DNA from: Salinarimonas sp052380005
Lineage (GTDB): Bacteria; Pseudomonadota; Alphaproteobacteria; Rhizobiales; Beijerinckiaceae
DNA: 64,000 nt
Direction: 5' to 3' (one strand)
NCBI GenBank assembly: GCA_052380005.1
Contig: JBQTCJ010000010.1
The position numbers were made by a program, and so were the translations under genes. This document shows positions 35,890 to 44,731 of the stretch, piece after piece; the stretch's first letter is position 1; every line of letters begins with the position of its first letter. The notes beneath the pieces were generated by a model. It did no database searches. It saw only the letters and a list, made by a program, of their open reading frames with translations, and was not told where the DNA came from.

Positions 35890-36255
35890 TCACTGATAGG
35901 TGAAGGTCGAGATCTCGCAGACGTTGACCCTGCTGTCGACGACCTCGTCGCCGTCCGCGAAGACCGCCCGGAAGTCGAACAGGCACTGCCCGGAGCCGTC
36001 GTCGATGTCGATGTCGACAGAATAGCCGCTCTCGAGGACGTCGGCTCCGAGGATGTCCTCCTCCCAGTTCGAGCGATCCACGTTGGAGGCGTAGAACTCC
36101 ATCATCGTCACCCCGGTGTTGTTGACGATCTCCACGACCCGGTTCTGGGCGAAGGCCGCGCTCGGGGCGAGGGTAACGGTGGCGAGGGAGACGGTGGCGA
36201 GGAGGAGGGCGCAGGCGCCGATGGCGCGCGCGGGACGCAGGAAGGTCGAGATCAC
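35890..36255 (-). CDS. Small secreted protein, unknown function
   Basis: A 121-residue protein with a signal peptide (hydrophobic ALLLATVSLATVTLA, cleavage near AFAQN). The ~85-residue mature part is acidic, with a beta-sandwich-like pattern (VVEIVNNTGVTMMEFYASN, then FDFRAVF) and two cysteines (CLFDF, CEIST) that could form a disulfide. Similar proteins occur in Hyphomicrobiales without a known role. It is convergent with the GGDEF-EAL gene (22-base gap). Confidence 0.75.
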   Translation of the reverse strand: MISTFLRPARAIGACALLLATVSLATVTLAPSAAFAQNRVVEIVNNTGVTMMEFYASNVDRSNWEEDILGADVLESGYSVDIDIDDGSGQCLFDFRAVFADGDEVVDSRVNVCEISTFTYQ

Positions 36256-36384
36256 GGGATGGCTCGCGTCAGGAACACGCCGGGTCGGCGCGGATCGAGA
36301 CGTTAGCGGCGCCTTGCCCGCTGTCCATCGCGCCGGGTGAGCGGCGATGCGCGAATCGTTCAGCGCATCCGTGCACCGACGCGG

Positions 36385-38424
36385 TCACCCCGCACGACCG
36401 CTCTCAAGGCCCGCCGAGCTGCCGACGACCTCGGCCAGGTGATCGAACCGCGCCCGGAAGGTGCCGACGCCCGCCGTGAGAGAGCGCAGGTCGACGATGA
36501 AGCCGTCCATCTCCGCCTCGGGCACGAGCGCGGAGAGCACGTCCCAGCCTTCCCAGCCCGGGCGGGGCGCGTAGGCCTGGATCTGCCCGCGCCGGGCGCA
36601 GACGAGCTGCGTCGCCTTGGAGATCGCGTCCGAGGGCGCGACGATCTCCACCGCGAGGATCGGCTCGAGCACGATCGTGCCGGTGTCCGCGAGCGCCTGG
36701 GTCACCGCCGCCCGCCCGGCGGCCTGGAAGGCGGCGTCGGAGGAATCGACCGCGTGCCAGCCCCCGTCGGTGAGCGTCACCGCCACGTCGACGACGGGGT
36801 GGCCCTGCGGCCCGCTCGCGAGCGCGGCCTGCGCGCCCGCCTTCACCGAGGGGATCCACTGCTTGGGCACCACCCCGCCGGTGATCGTGTCGGCGAAGGC
36901 GAAGCCCTCGCCGCGGGGCAGCGGCGCGACCGTGACGGCGACGTCGGCGAACTGGCCGTGGCCGCCGGTCTGCTTCCTGTGGCGCGCCCGCGCGCTCGCC
37001 GGGCGGCGGATCGTCTCGCGGTAGGCGATCGCGGGTGCGGCGGTCTCCACCGCGAGGCCCCATCGGCCGGCTAGCCGCTCCACCGCGAGGCGCAGGTGGA
37101 TCTCGCCCTGGCCGGCGATCCGCAGCGCGCCGCCGTCGGCGTCCTGGCGCACGACGAGGGCGGGGTCCTCGTCGCAGAGCTTGCCGAGGCAGGCGGCGAG
37201 CTTCGCCTCGTCCTTGCGGTCGGGCGCACGGACGATCCGGGCGTGAACCGGGTCCGGCGCGATCACGGTGGCGACGGCGTCCGGCCGCTCGCGGCCGACC
37301 TGGAGGCTCTCGCCGGTGACGATCGTGTCGAGCTTGGCGAGCCCGACGAGGGCGCCCTCGCCCGCCTCGCCGATGCGCCGGCTCGCCTCGCCGCAAAGGG
37401 CGGCGACTCCGGCGACGCGGCCCGACGCGCCACGCGAGCCGACGACGCCGTCGCCCTCGGCGATGCGGCCGCGCAGCACGCGGGCGACCGAGAGCTTGCC
37501 TGCGCGGCTCGTGTGGCGGGTGGCGATCACCTGGGCGAGCGGCGGGCCCTCGGGTGAGACGCCGAGGCGCGCGCGGGTCTGCGGCAGGCGCGGCGCCTCG
37601 TGGCGCAGCGCCTTGAGCAGGCGCGTCACGCCGTTGCCGTGCTCGGCCGAGCCGAACAGGACGGGCACGACGTGGCGTTCACGCAGCTCGCGGGCGAGGT
37701 CGTCGAAGACCCGGTCGCGCGGCGGCTCGATGTCGGAGAGGAGCTCCTCCATCAGCGCGTCGTCGTAGTCGGCCAGCCGCTCCAGCATCTGGAAGCGCGC
37801 GTCGCGCGCGTCCGGCGGCGCCGTGTCCGAGCCCTCGACGACGCGGCTCGGCGCGTGCTCGCGGTAGATGAAGGCGCGCTCGAGCGCGAGGTCGACGAAC
37901 CCGACCGCGATGCCGTCCTTCCAGATCGGGATCTGGCGCAGCAGCAGCGGCGTGCGCGAGGCGCGCTGGAGCAGCGCGAGCGTGTCGCGCACCCGCTGGG
38001 CCGCGGTGTCGATCTTGTTGAGGAAAAGGAAGCGCGGCACGTCCGCCTCCTCGAGCTCCCTCAGGATCGGCTCGAGCGCCGGGATCTTGCGCTCGTCGGC
38101 CTCGCATACGACGATCGCCGCGTCGCAGGCGGGCAGCACGGCGCGCATGTCCTGGGCGAGCTCGACGGAGCCGGGGCAGTCGACGAAGTGGAACGTGTCG
38201 CCGAGGAAGTCGGCGCTCGCCACGTTGAGCTCGGTGCTCATGGCATGGGCGCGGGCCTCGCGGCTCGAGTCCCCCACGCTCGTTCCCGCCGCCACCGAGC
38301 CGGCGCGCGCGACGGCGCCCGCGCGCTCGAGCAAGCTCTCCATGAGCGTCGTCTTGCCGCTCTGGAATGGGCCGACGATGGCGACGCACCGTGCCGCGCC
38401 GCCGCTGATCTCCGTGTCCGGCAT
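36385..38424 (-). CDS. Elongation factor G-like GTPase (FusA2-type) lacking catalytic His
   Basis: A 679-residue translational-GTPase paralogue with the five EF-G domains. P-loop GPFQSGKTT (residues 18-26), NKID (136-139), and the C-terminal domain IV/V segments are present. The G3 motif reads DCPGS (82-86) instead of DTPGH, so the His that activates the hydrolytic water is replaced by Ser. A family of EF-G-like proteins in alphaproteobacteria shares this kind of divergence and has no firm function. It is not the main EF-G, which would be in a str operon. It is divergent from the DNA-glycosylase-like gene. Confidence 0.83.
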   Translation of the reverse strand: MPDTEISGGAARCVAIVGPFQSGKTTLMESLLERAGAVARAGSVAAGTSVGDSSREARAHAMSTELNVASADFLGDTFHFVDCPGSVELAQDMRAVLPACDAAIVVCEADERKIPALEPILRELEEADVPRFLFLNKIDTAAQRVRDTLALLQRASRTPLLLRQIPIWKDGIAVGFVDLALERAFIYREHAPSRVVEGSDTAPPDARDARFQMLERLADYDDALMEELLSDIEPPRDRVFDDLARELRERHVVPVLFGSAEHGNGVTRLLKALRHEAPRLPQTRARLGVSPEGPPLAQVIATRHTSRAGKLSVARVLRGRIAEGDGVVGSRGASGRVAGVAALCGEASRRIGEAGEGALVGLAKLDTIVTGESLQVGRERPDAVATVIAPDPVHARIVRAPDRKDEAKLAACLGKLCDEDPALVVRQDADGGALRIAGQGEIHLRLAVERLAGRWGLAVETAAPAIAYRETIRRPASARARHRKQTGGHGQFADVAVTVAPLPRGEGFAFADTITGGVVPKQWIPSVKAGAQAALASGPQGHPVVDVAVTLTDGGWHAVDSSDAAFQAAGRAAVTQALADTGTIVLEPILAVEIVAPSDAISKATQLVCARRGQIQAYAPRPGWEGWDVLSALVPEAEMDGFIVDLRSLTAGVGTFRARFDHLAEVVGSSAGLESGRAG

Positions 38425-38649
38425 GGATCACCTCCCGCGTTTCGCCCCTCGTGGGGACGCGCCTTCTCGCGGGCGCTTCTGTTCGCGCATCCATGGTCTG
38501 CCGGTCGACGGCGCTTGGCAAGTCCCGCCGGCATCCGCAAACGAGCGGAACCGGGCTGCCGCGCCGGCGCTGCCGGGCTAGGCTCGAGTCATTGCGGGCA
38601 CCATGCGAATCAGCGGCCGGGTTGCGGCCCGTGGGGACGAGGAGGCGGC

Positions 38650-39885
38650 ATGCGGATCGAGGCCGAGGCGGCGCGACGGTTCCTGTGCGAGCGGCTGGGG
38701 CTCGCGGGTCCGCACTGGGCGGACGCGACGCCGCTGTCGCGGCTGGGCATGGTGCAGATCGACACGATCCGCATCGCCGGCGGGCGCAATCACGAGTTCG
38801 TCCTGTCCGCGCGCGCGGACGTGCCGACCCGCGGCTTCGACGCGCAGGTCTACGGGCCGGGCGGCTTCGTCGAGCAACACTACCCGGTTCACCTCGTACG
38901 CAGCGCCTGGCGGCGGCGCTTCATGGAGGGCATGGCTCACCGCGCGCAGCGCTACCGCATCGCCGGCATGAGCGACGCCGAGGTCGCGGCGCTCGAGGCG
39001 CGCGTGCTCGACCACGTCCGCGCGCACGGGCCGGCGAAGGCGCGGGACTTCGACAGCCTGCGCGTGCCCGGTGGCTTCGACACGCTCAAGGCGACGACGA
39101 TCGCGCTGGAGCGGCTCCACCTCGCCGGGCGCCTGCAGATCGCCGGGCGCTCGCACGCCTTCGAGCGGCTGTTCGACCTCACCGAGCGCCTGCACCCGGA
39201 CGCCTGCGAGCCGGTCGTGCCCGGGCCGCTCGACGAGGCGGCGGTCGCCGACCTCGCCCGCTACGCGCTCGAGGTGCTGCGTCTCGCGACGCCCGACGCG
39301 CTCGTCGAGCGGGTGCAGCACCATGCCGGCCCCTGGCGCGGAGACGCCCGCAAGGAGCGCCTTCGCACGCTCACCCACGCTGCGCTCGACCGGATCGGCG
39401 CCGTGCCGGTGGAGGTCGTCGTCGACGGCGACCCGGTCCCGCATCTCGTGCTGGCCGAGGATCTCGACGCCCTGCGCGCGGCCGCGGAGGGGGACGCGCC
39501 GGCGCCGGACGAGCCGATGCGGATCGTCCCGCCGCTCGACAACCTGCTCTTTGACCGCCCGCGCTTCGCGCGCCTGTTCGGCCGCCGCTTCCTGTTCGAG
39601 GCCTACAAGCCCAGGCGCGAGCGCAGCTTCTACTTCGCCATGCCGCTGATCCACCGCGCCCGCTTCGCCGGCATCGTCGACCTGCGCCTCGTGGAGGGGC
39701 GTCGGCTGATGGTGGAGCGGCTCGAGGCCGTGCCCTGGACCGAGCGCGAGGCCCTGCGCGTGGCGCTCCACCGCCTGGCCTTCCTCGTGGGCGCCGAGCG
39801 CGTGAGCGCGCACGCGCGCATCGACGGTGCGATGCGCAAGGCGGTGATCGGGCGGGTGACGGGGCAGGGGGGCGCCCGCGGCTGA
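38650..39885 (+). CDS. AlkZ/YcaQ-family winged-helix DNA glycosylase-like protein
   Basis: A 411-residue protein of the HTH_42 (AlkZ/YcaQ) family: tandem winged helices with the catalytic Q-phi-D motif at residues 36-38 (GMVQIDTI), and EQHYPVHLVRS and PLDNLLFDRPR. E. coli YcaQ, which has QxD, unhooks interstrand crosslinks, while Streptomyces AlkZ (QxQ) resolves azinomycin lesions. The QID here points to the YcaQ-type branch. Start ATG 38650 has GGAGG at 38641-38645. It is divergent from the EF-G paralogue. DNA crosslink or alkylation repair is the probable role. Confidence 0.85.
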   Translation: MRIEAEAARRFLCERLGLAGPHWADATPLSRLGMVQIDTIRIAGGRNHEFVLSARADVPTRGFDAQVYGPGGFVEQHYPVHLVRSAWRRRFMEGMAHRAQRYRIAGMSDAEVAALEARVLDHVRAHGPAKARDFDSLRVPGGFDTLKATTIALERLHLAGRLQIAGRSHAFERLFDLTERLHPDACEPVVPGPLDEAAVADLARYALEVLRLATPDALVERVQHHAGPWRGDARKERLRTLTHAALDRIGAVPVEVVVDGDPVPHLVLAEDLDALRAAAEGDAPAPDEPMRIVPPLDNLLFDRPRFARLFGRRFLFEAYKPRRERSFYFAMPLIHRARFAGIVDLRLVEGRRLMVERLEAVPWTEREALRVALHRLAFLVGAERVSAHARIDGAMRKAVIGRVTGQGGARG

Positions 39886-39975
39886 GGGGGGCGCACGGTG
39901 TCCGCCCCGCGACTGCCGCGACGGCTCCATCCGCGGGCTCGCCGCGCGTGTCTCGCGGCTGGACAACTCTGTGCG

Positions 39976-40069
39976 TGGCGGAGCCGGAGGGATTCGAACC
40001 CTCGATACGGGTTTAAGCCCGTATAACGGTTTAGCAAACCGCCGCCTTCAGCCTCTCGGCCACGGCTCC
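39976..40069 (-). tRNA. tRNA-Ser (anticodon GCT)
   Basis: A 94-base tRNA on the minus strand with acceptor stem GGAGCCG/CGGCTCC, encoded CCA, a long variable arm (TACGGGCTTAAACCCGTA) typical of tRNA-Ser, and anticodon loop containing TTTGCTAAA (anticodon GCT, reading AGC/AGT). T-arm is GAGGGTTCGAATCCCTC. Confidence 0.95.
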
Positions 40070-40231
40070 ACGGCGAGAAGACATATGGGTTCGCGGCGCC
40101 CCCGTCAACGCCGCGAAACCGGCCCGGACCGCCCCCGCGACACGCCCCGGCATCGCCGTGGGCGATCCGAAGCGAACGGGAGAGACCGCGATCCGACGGA
40201 CGATCTTTGCCGCCGCTCCCGGTCGGGACCC

Positions 40232-42151
40232 TCACAACGGCCAGACCACCAGGATCACCGGCACCGACACCGCCACCACCAGCGCCTCCAGCGGCAGGCC
40301 CAATCGCCAGTAGTCTCCGAACCGCAGCCCCGCCGGGCCGAGGATCAGGGTGTTGTTCTGGTGGCCTATGGGCGTGAGGAAGGCGCAGCTCGCGCCGACC
40401 GCGACCGCCATCAGGAAGGGGTCGGGGCTCGCGTCGAGGCCGTGGGCGGCGCCGATGGCGACCGGGGCCATGACGGCGGCGGTAGCGGCGTTGTTCATGA
40501 AGTCGGAGAGCGTCATCGTCACGACGAGCACGAGGACGAGCGCGATCACCGCGTTGCCCTGCGCCACCACGTCGAGCAATCCGCGGGCGAGGAGGTCGGC
40601 GGCGCCGGTGGTCTCCATGGCGCCGGCGACCGGGATGAGCGCGCCGAGCAACACGATCACCGGCCAGTCGACGGCGGCGTAGACCGTGCGCGGGGCGACG
40701 ACCCGCGTCGCCATGGCGGCGAGCACGCCCGCGGCGAAGGCGATCGCGGCGGGAACGATGCCGAAGGCGGCGGCCGCGATCGCCGCCGCCATGATGGCGA
40801 TGGAGAGCAGGATCTCGCGGCGGTTGGGGATCGTCAGCGGGCGCTCGGCGAGCGGCGCCGCGCCCACCGCGGCGGCGAACTCGGCGAGCCGCTCGGGGGC
40901 GCCCTGCATCAGCAGCACGTCGCCGGCGCGCAGCATCATCGTGCGCAGGCGCGCACGCGAGCGCTGGCCCTGGCGCGAGACGGCGAGCAGGTTCAGCCCG
41001 TGGCGCGTGCGCAGCTTCAGGTCGCGCGCGGAGCGGCCGGCGAGGCTCGAGCCGGGCAGCACGACGAGCTCGGCGAGCGCGACGCCCTCGTCCTCCGCGG
41101 GCGCGGTGGGGGAGGGGGCGTCCGCGCCGTCGGCGTCGGATCCCGCGTGCGCCGGCACTTCTATATCGCCCTCGGCGGCGTCGGCGCGGCGGGAGGGCTC
41201 GCCGCCCCCGGAACCCGCCGCCTGCGCGTCCTTCTCTTTCTCTTTCTCCTTGGCCTCGCGTGCGCGCGCGTCCGCCTCGAGCACGAGGCCGAGGCGCGAG
41301 AGGGCACCCGCGAGCGCCGCCGGCTCGGCCTCGATGACGAGGATGTCGCCCGCGTGCACACGCCGCCAGGGGTTGGGCGCATCGAGGCGCACCTCGTGCC
41401 GCACGAGGCCGATCACCTGCGCGTCCGCCTCGAGCGCCGTCTCGATCTCGCGCAGGGTCATGCCCACGGCCTCTGCGTCCTCCGGGATGCGGGCCTCGGT
41501 CATGTAGGCCTCGGTCTGGAAGCTGTCGGCGCCGGCGCGCTTGCGGGCGGGAACGAGCCGCGGCGCGAGCACGACCACGAAGGCGACGCCCGCGAGCGCC
41601 ACGGCGAGGCCCACCGGCGTGAAGTCGAACATGCCGAAGCCCTCGCCCGTCGCCTGCGCGCGGAAGCCCGCGACGATGAGGTTCGGTGGCGTGCCGATGA
41701 GCGTCGTCATGCCGCCGAGGATCGAGCCGAAGGAGAGCGGCATCAGCACCCGCGAGGGCGGCAGGTCGCGCTTCGCCGCGATCTGCAGCGCCACCGGCAT
41801 CAGGAGCGCGAGCGCGCCCACATTGTTCATGAAGGCGGAGAGGAAGGCGCCGAGCGCGGTGAGCGTCGCCACCGCCCGGGCGCCGCCGACGTCGGCGGGC
41901 AGCGCGCGCTGCGTCAGGAGTTCGACCGCGCCCGAGGTCTGCAGCGAGCGCGAGAGGATCAGCACGCAGGCCACCGTCACCACCGCGGGGTGCCCGAAGC
42001 CGGCGAAGGCGGCGTCCGCCGGCACGAGCCCCGCGGCGACGCAGGCGACGAGGGCGGCCACCGCCACCATGTCGTGGCGCCAGCGTCCGGAGACGAAGAG
42101 CACGATGGCGGCGGCGAGGATGGAAAGGACGAGGATCTGAGGGGTGGTCAC
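40232..42151 (-). CDS. SLC13/DASS-type transporter with two TrkA-C (RCK_C) domains
   Basis: A 639-residue membrane protein. About five helices form the N-terminal half, then two RCK_C/TrkA-C-like domains (about residues 205-285 and 350-420; for example LRTRHGLNLLAVSRQGQ), and then the second set of helices. The transport motifs with NNVGALALLMPV, IGTPPNL and the second-half counterpart NNAATAAVMAPV are those of SLC13-type anion or sulfate/citrate transporters. A low-complexity Lys-Glu/Ala-Glu linker (about 60 residues, EKEKEKDAQAA) separates the RCK_C domains and is not typical. The GTG start at 42151 is preferred over upstream codons. Substrate unknown. Confidence 0.85.
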   Translation of the reverse strand: MTTPQILVLSILAAAIVLFVSGRWRHDMVAVAALVACVAAGLVPADAAFAGFGHPAVVTVACVLILSRSLQTSGAVELLTQRALPADVGGARAVATLTALGAFLSAFMNNVGALALLMPVALQIAAKRDLPPSRVLMPLSFGSILGGMTTLIGTPPNLIVAGFRAQATGEGFGMFDFTPVGLAVALAGVAFVVVLAPRLVPARKRAGADSFQTEAYMTEARIPEDAEAVGMTLREIETALEADAQVIGLVRHEVRLDAPNPWRRVHAGDILVIEAEPAALAGALSRLGLVLEADARAREAKEKEKEKDAQAAGSGGGEPSRRADAAEGDIEVPAHAGSDADGADAPSPTAPAEDEGVALAELVVLPGSSLAGRSARDLKLRTRHGLNLLAVSRQGQRSRARLRTMMLRAGDVLLMQGAPERLAEFAAAVGAAPLAERPLTIPNRREILLSIAIMAAAIAAAAFGIVPAAIAFAAGVLAAMATRVVAPRTVYAAVDWPVIVLLGALIPVAGAMETTGAADLLARGLLDVVAQGNAVIALVLVLVVTMTLSDFMNNAATAAVMAPVAIGAAHGLDASPDPFLMAVAVGASCAFLTPIGHQNNTLILGPAGLRFGDYWRLGLPLEALVVAVSVPVILVVWPL

Positions 42152-42265
42152 GAACGGCGTCTCCAGGGCCCGCACGGCGCGCGGCGCCCGACAACGCACG
42201 AGACGCCCGAAGGGGATGCTCGCTCATTCGTATCCGGAAGGCGAGGGCGTGCGATCCCTCGCAGC

Positions 42266-44623
42266 CTATTCCGCCGCCTGCCGCACCCCCGCCGCCGCCT
42301 CCGCCTTGAGCTCCGCGCGGGTCTTGGGCTTGCCGCGGATCTTGAGGTCCTCGAGGTCCGCCCTGTCGCGCACGGAGTTGCGCAGGATCTGGTCCTGGCC
42401 CGGGAGGTATTGCGGCGGGCAGTGCTGCTTCACGCCGTACCAGGCCGCGGCCTTCATGGTGAAGGCGGGGTCGACGAGGTGCGGGCGGCCGAGCGCGACG
42501 AGGTCGGCGCGGCCGGCGGCGAGGATGGTGTTGACCTGGTCCGCCGTCGTGATGTTGCCCACGCACATCGTCGCCACACGGGCCTCGTTGCGGATGCGAT
42601 CGGAGAACGGCGTCTGGAACATGCGCCCGTAGATCGGGCGCGATTCCCGCACCGTCTGGCCGGTCGAGACGTCGATCAGGTCGACGCCGGCCTGCGCGAA
42701 CGCCCTGGAGATCGTGACCGAATCGTCCGGCGTCAGCCCGCCCTCGGCCCAGTCGGTGGCGGAGATGCGCACCGACATCGGCTTGTGGGAGGGCCACGCC
42801 GCGCGCATCGCCTCGAACACCTCGAGCGGGAAGCGCAGGCGGTTCTCGATCGTGCCGCCGTACGCGTCCGTGCGCTGGTTGGTGAGCGGCGAGAGGAAGC
42901 TCGCGAGCAGGTAGCCGTGCGCGCAGTGCAGCTCGATCATGTCGAAGCCCGCCCGCTCGGCGCGTTCCACCGCGGCGACGAAGTCCGCCTTCACCGCGTC
43001 CATGCCGGCACGGTCGATCTCGCGGGGCACGGCGCTGTCGGGGAAGTAGGGCAGCGGCGAGGCGGAGCAGACCTCCCAGCCGCCCTCGGCGAGCGGTCGG
43101 TCCATGCCCTCCCACATCAGCTTCGTCGCGCCCTTGCGGCCGGCGTGGCCGAGCTGGAGCGCGATCTTCGTGGCCGAGTTGGCGTGGACGAAGTCGACGA
43201 TGCGCGTCCAGGCGGCCTCCTGCGCGTCGGTCCAGATGCCCGCGCAGCCCGGGGTGATCCGCGCCTCCGGCGAGACCACCACCATCTCTGTGAACATCAG
43301 GCCCGGCCCGCCGATCGCGCGCGCGCCGTAATGCACGAGGTGGAAGTCGGTCGGCATGCCGTCGAGCGCCGAGTACAGGCACATCGGCGACATCACGGCG
43401 CGGTTCGCCACGACCATCTCGCGCAGACGGAACGGCTGGAACATCGGCGCCACGGGGGCATCGACGTCGACGTCGAAGCCCGCGTCCCGTACCTCGCGCG
43501 CGAACAGCCGATCGACCTCGGCGACGAACTCCGGCGCCCGAAGCCGCAGGTTGTCGTAGGTGATGGCCTTGGCGCGCGTCATCAGGCCGAAGGCGAACTT
43601 CACGGGATCGAAGTCCCAGAAGCGCGCCACGTGCTCGAACCAGACGAGCGAGACGTCGGCGGCGTGCTGGGTCTTCTCGGTCTCCTCGCGCCGCCCGGTT
43701 TCGAAGGCGGCGAGCGCGGCCGGCACGTCGTGGGGCTCGCGCCGGAAGCTCTCGTAGAGCGCGATCGCGTCCTCCATGGCGAGCTTGGTGCCCGAGCCGA
43801 TGGAGAAGTGCGCCGTCGACTTCGCGTCGCCGAGGAGCACGATGTTGTCCTTCACCCAGCGCGTGTTGCGGATCATGGGGAAGTTGCGCCACAGCGAGCG
43901 ATTGGTGATCAGCCCGTGCCCGTCGAGCCAGTCGGAGAAGATGCGCTCCATCAGCGCGGCACTCTCCGCCTCGCTCATCGAGGCGAGGCCGGCGCGCGCG
44001 AAGGTCTCGGGATCGGTCTCGAACACCCAGGTCGAGCGGCCCTTCTCGTACTGGTAGGCGTGCGCGATGAAGGGCCCCCACTCGGTGTCGCGGAAGACGA
44101 AGGTGAAGGCGTCGAGCGGCCGCGTCGAGCCCATCCAGGCGAACGTGTTGGGGCGCAGGTCCACCTGCGGCGCGAAGTGGTCCGCGTGGCGCTCGCGGAT
44201 GCGCGAGTTGATGCCGTCGCAGGCGACGATCAGGTCCGCGTCGGCGAAACGCGTCTCGTCGTCGATCTCGACCTCGAACTCCAGCGCCACGCCGAGCTCG
44301 CGGGCCCGCTCCTGGAGGATGAGCAGCAGCGTGCGCCGCGAGCAGCCGCAGAAGCCGTTTCCGCCGATGCGGTGGACGTCGCCCTTGAAGTGGATGGCGA
44401 TGTCGTCCCAGTAGGCGAACTCCTGGGTGATGCGCCGGTAGCTCGGCTCGTCGTAGCGCTCGAACCCGTCGAGGGTCGCGTCGGAGAAGACAACGCCGAA
44501 GCCGAACGTGTCGTCGGGGCGGTTGCGCTCGTAGACGGTGATCTCGTGCGCGGGGTCCTGCTTCTTCATCAGGATCGCGAAATAGAGGCCGGCGGGGCCT
44601 CCCCCGATGACGGCGATCTTCAT
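42266..44623 (-). CDS. Bifunctional salicylyl-CoA 5-hydroxylase / flavin oxidoreductase
   Basis: A 785-residue fusion. Residues 1-~390 are an FAD-dependent aromatic hydroxylase (GGGPAGLYFAILM, ACDGINSRIR, LLGDAKSTAHFSIGSG). Residues ~400-770 are an NADH:flavin oxidoreductase of the old-yellow-enzyme fold (MSPMCLYSA, LQLGHAGRKG, CAHGYLLASFLSPLTN, GRPHLVDP). The length and fusion match salicylyl-CoA 5-hydroxylase, which converts salicylyl-CoA to gentisyl-CoA in aerobic CoA-dependent aromatic catabolism. No other pathway gene is in the window. A 32-base near-perfect palindrome sits 22 bases upstream of its ATG, indicating tight repression. Confidence 0.88.
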   Translation of the reverse strand: MKIAVIGGGPAGLYFAILMKKQDPAHEITVYERNRPDDTFGFGVVFSDATLDGFERYDEPSYRRITQEFAYWDDIAIHFKGDVHRIGGNGFCGCSRRTLLLILQERARELGVALEFEVEIDDETRFADADLIVACDGINSRIRERHADHFAPQVDLRPNTFAWMGSTRPLDAFTFVFRDTEWGPFIAHAYQYEKGRSTWVFETDPETFARAGLASMSEAESAALMERIFSDWLDGHGLITNRSLWRNFPMIRNTRWVKDNIVLLGDAKSTAHFSIGSGTKLAMEDAIALYESFRREPHDVPAALAAFETGRREETEKTQHAADVSLVWFEHVARFWDFDPVKFAFGLMTRAKAITYDNLRLRAPEFVAEVDRLFAREVRDAGFDVDVDAPVAPMFQPFRLREMVVANRAVMSPMCLYSALDGMPTDFHLVHYGARAIGGPGLMFTEMVVVSPEARITPGCAGIWTDAQEAAWTRIVDFVHANSATKIALQLGHAGRKGATKLMWEGMDRPLAEGGWEVCSASPLPYFPDSAVPREIDRAGMDAVKADFVAAVERAERAGFDMIELHCAHGYLLASFLSPLTNQRTDAYGGTIENRLRFPLEVFEAMRAAWPSHKPMSVRISATDWAEGGLTPDDSVTISRAFAQAGVDLIDVSTGQTVRESRPIYGRMFQTPFSDRIRNEARVATMCVGNITTADQVNTILAAGRADLVALGRPHLVDPAFTMKAAAWYGVKQHCPPQYLPGQDQILRNSVRDRADLEDLKIRGKPKTRAELKAEAAAGVRQAAE

Positions 44624-44644
44624 GGCGCGCCCTCCGCTGCTGTC

Positions 44645-44676
44645 GGCGAAATGATTTAAGCTTAAAACATTTCGCC
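44645..44676. promoter_or_regulatory. 32-base near-perfect palindrome, probable operator of the salicylyl-CoA hydroxylase gene
   Basis: The site reads symmetrically about the central AAGCTT with 15 of 16 base pairs matched; the only mismatch is 44654 with 44667. The core TTTAAGCTTAAA is flanked by GGCGAAATG and CATTTCGCC. It is AT-rich in a GC-rich region and 21 bases before the start codon, a location suited to repression. The size and symmetry fit a dimeric regulator of the MarR class often found with CoA-dependent aromatic catabolism; the regulator is not in the window. Confidence 0.75.
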
Positions 44677-44731
44677 CCGCAAGCCGTGCCGCCCCGGACG
44701 GGTCGTCGCGGTTACCCGTCGTCGCGCGGCT

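Noticed and set aside
39630..44659. Very long open frames (over 1400 codons) on both strands across 39.6-44.7 kb
   Set aside because: They run antisense or out of frame to the tRNA-Ser, SLC13 and salicylyl-CoA hydroxylase genes. Their translations are Arg/Ala/Gly-rich with no domains. Long spurious frames are expected in very GC-rich DNA.
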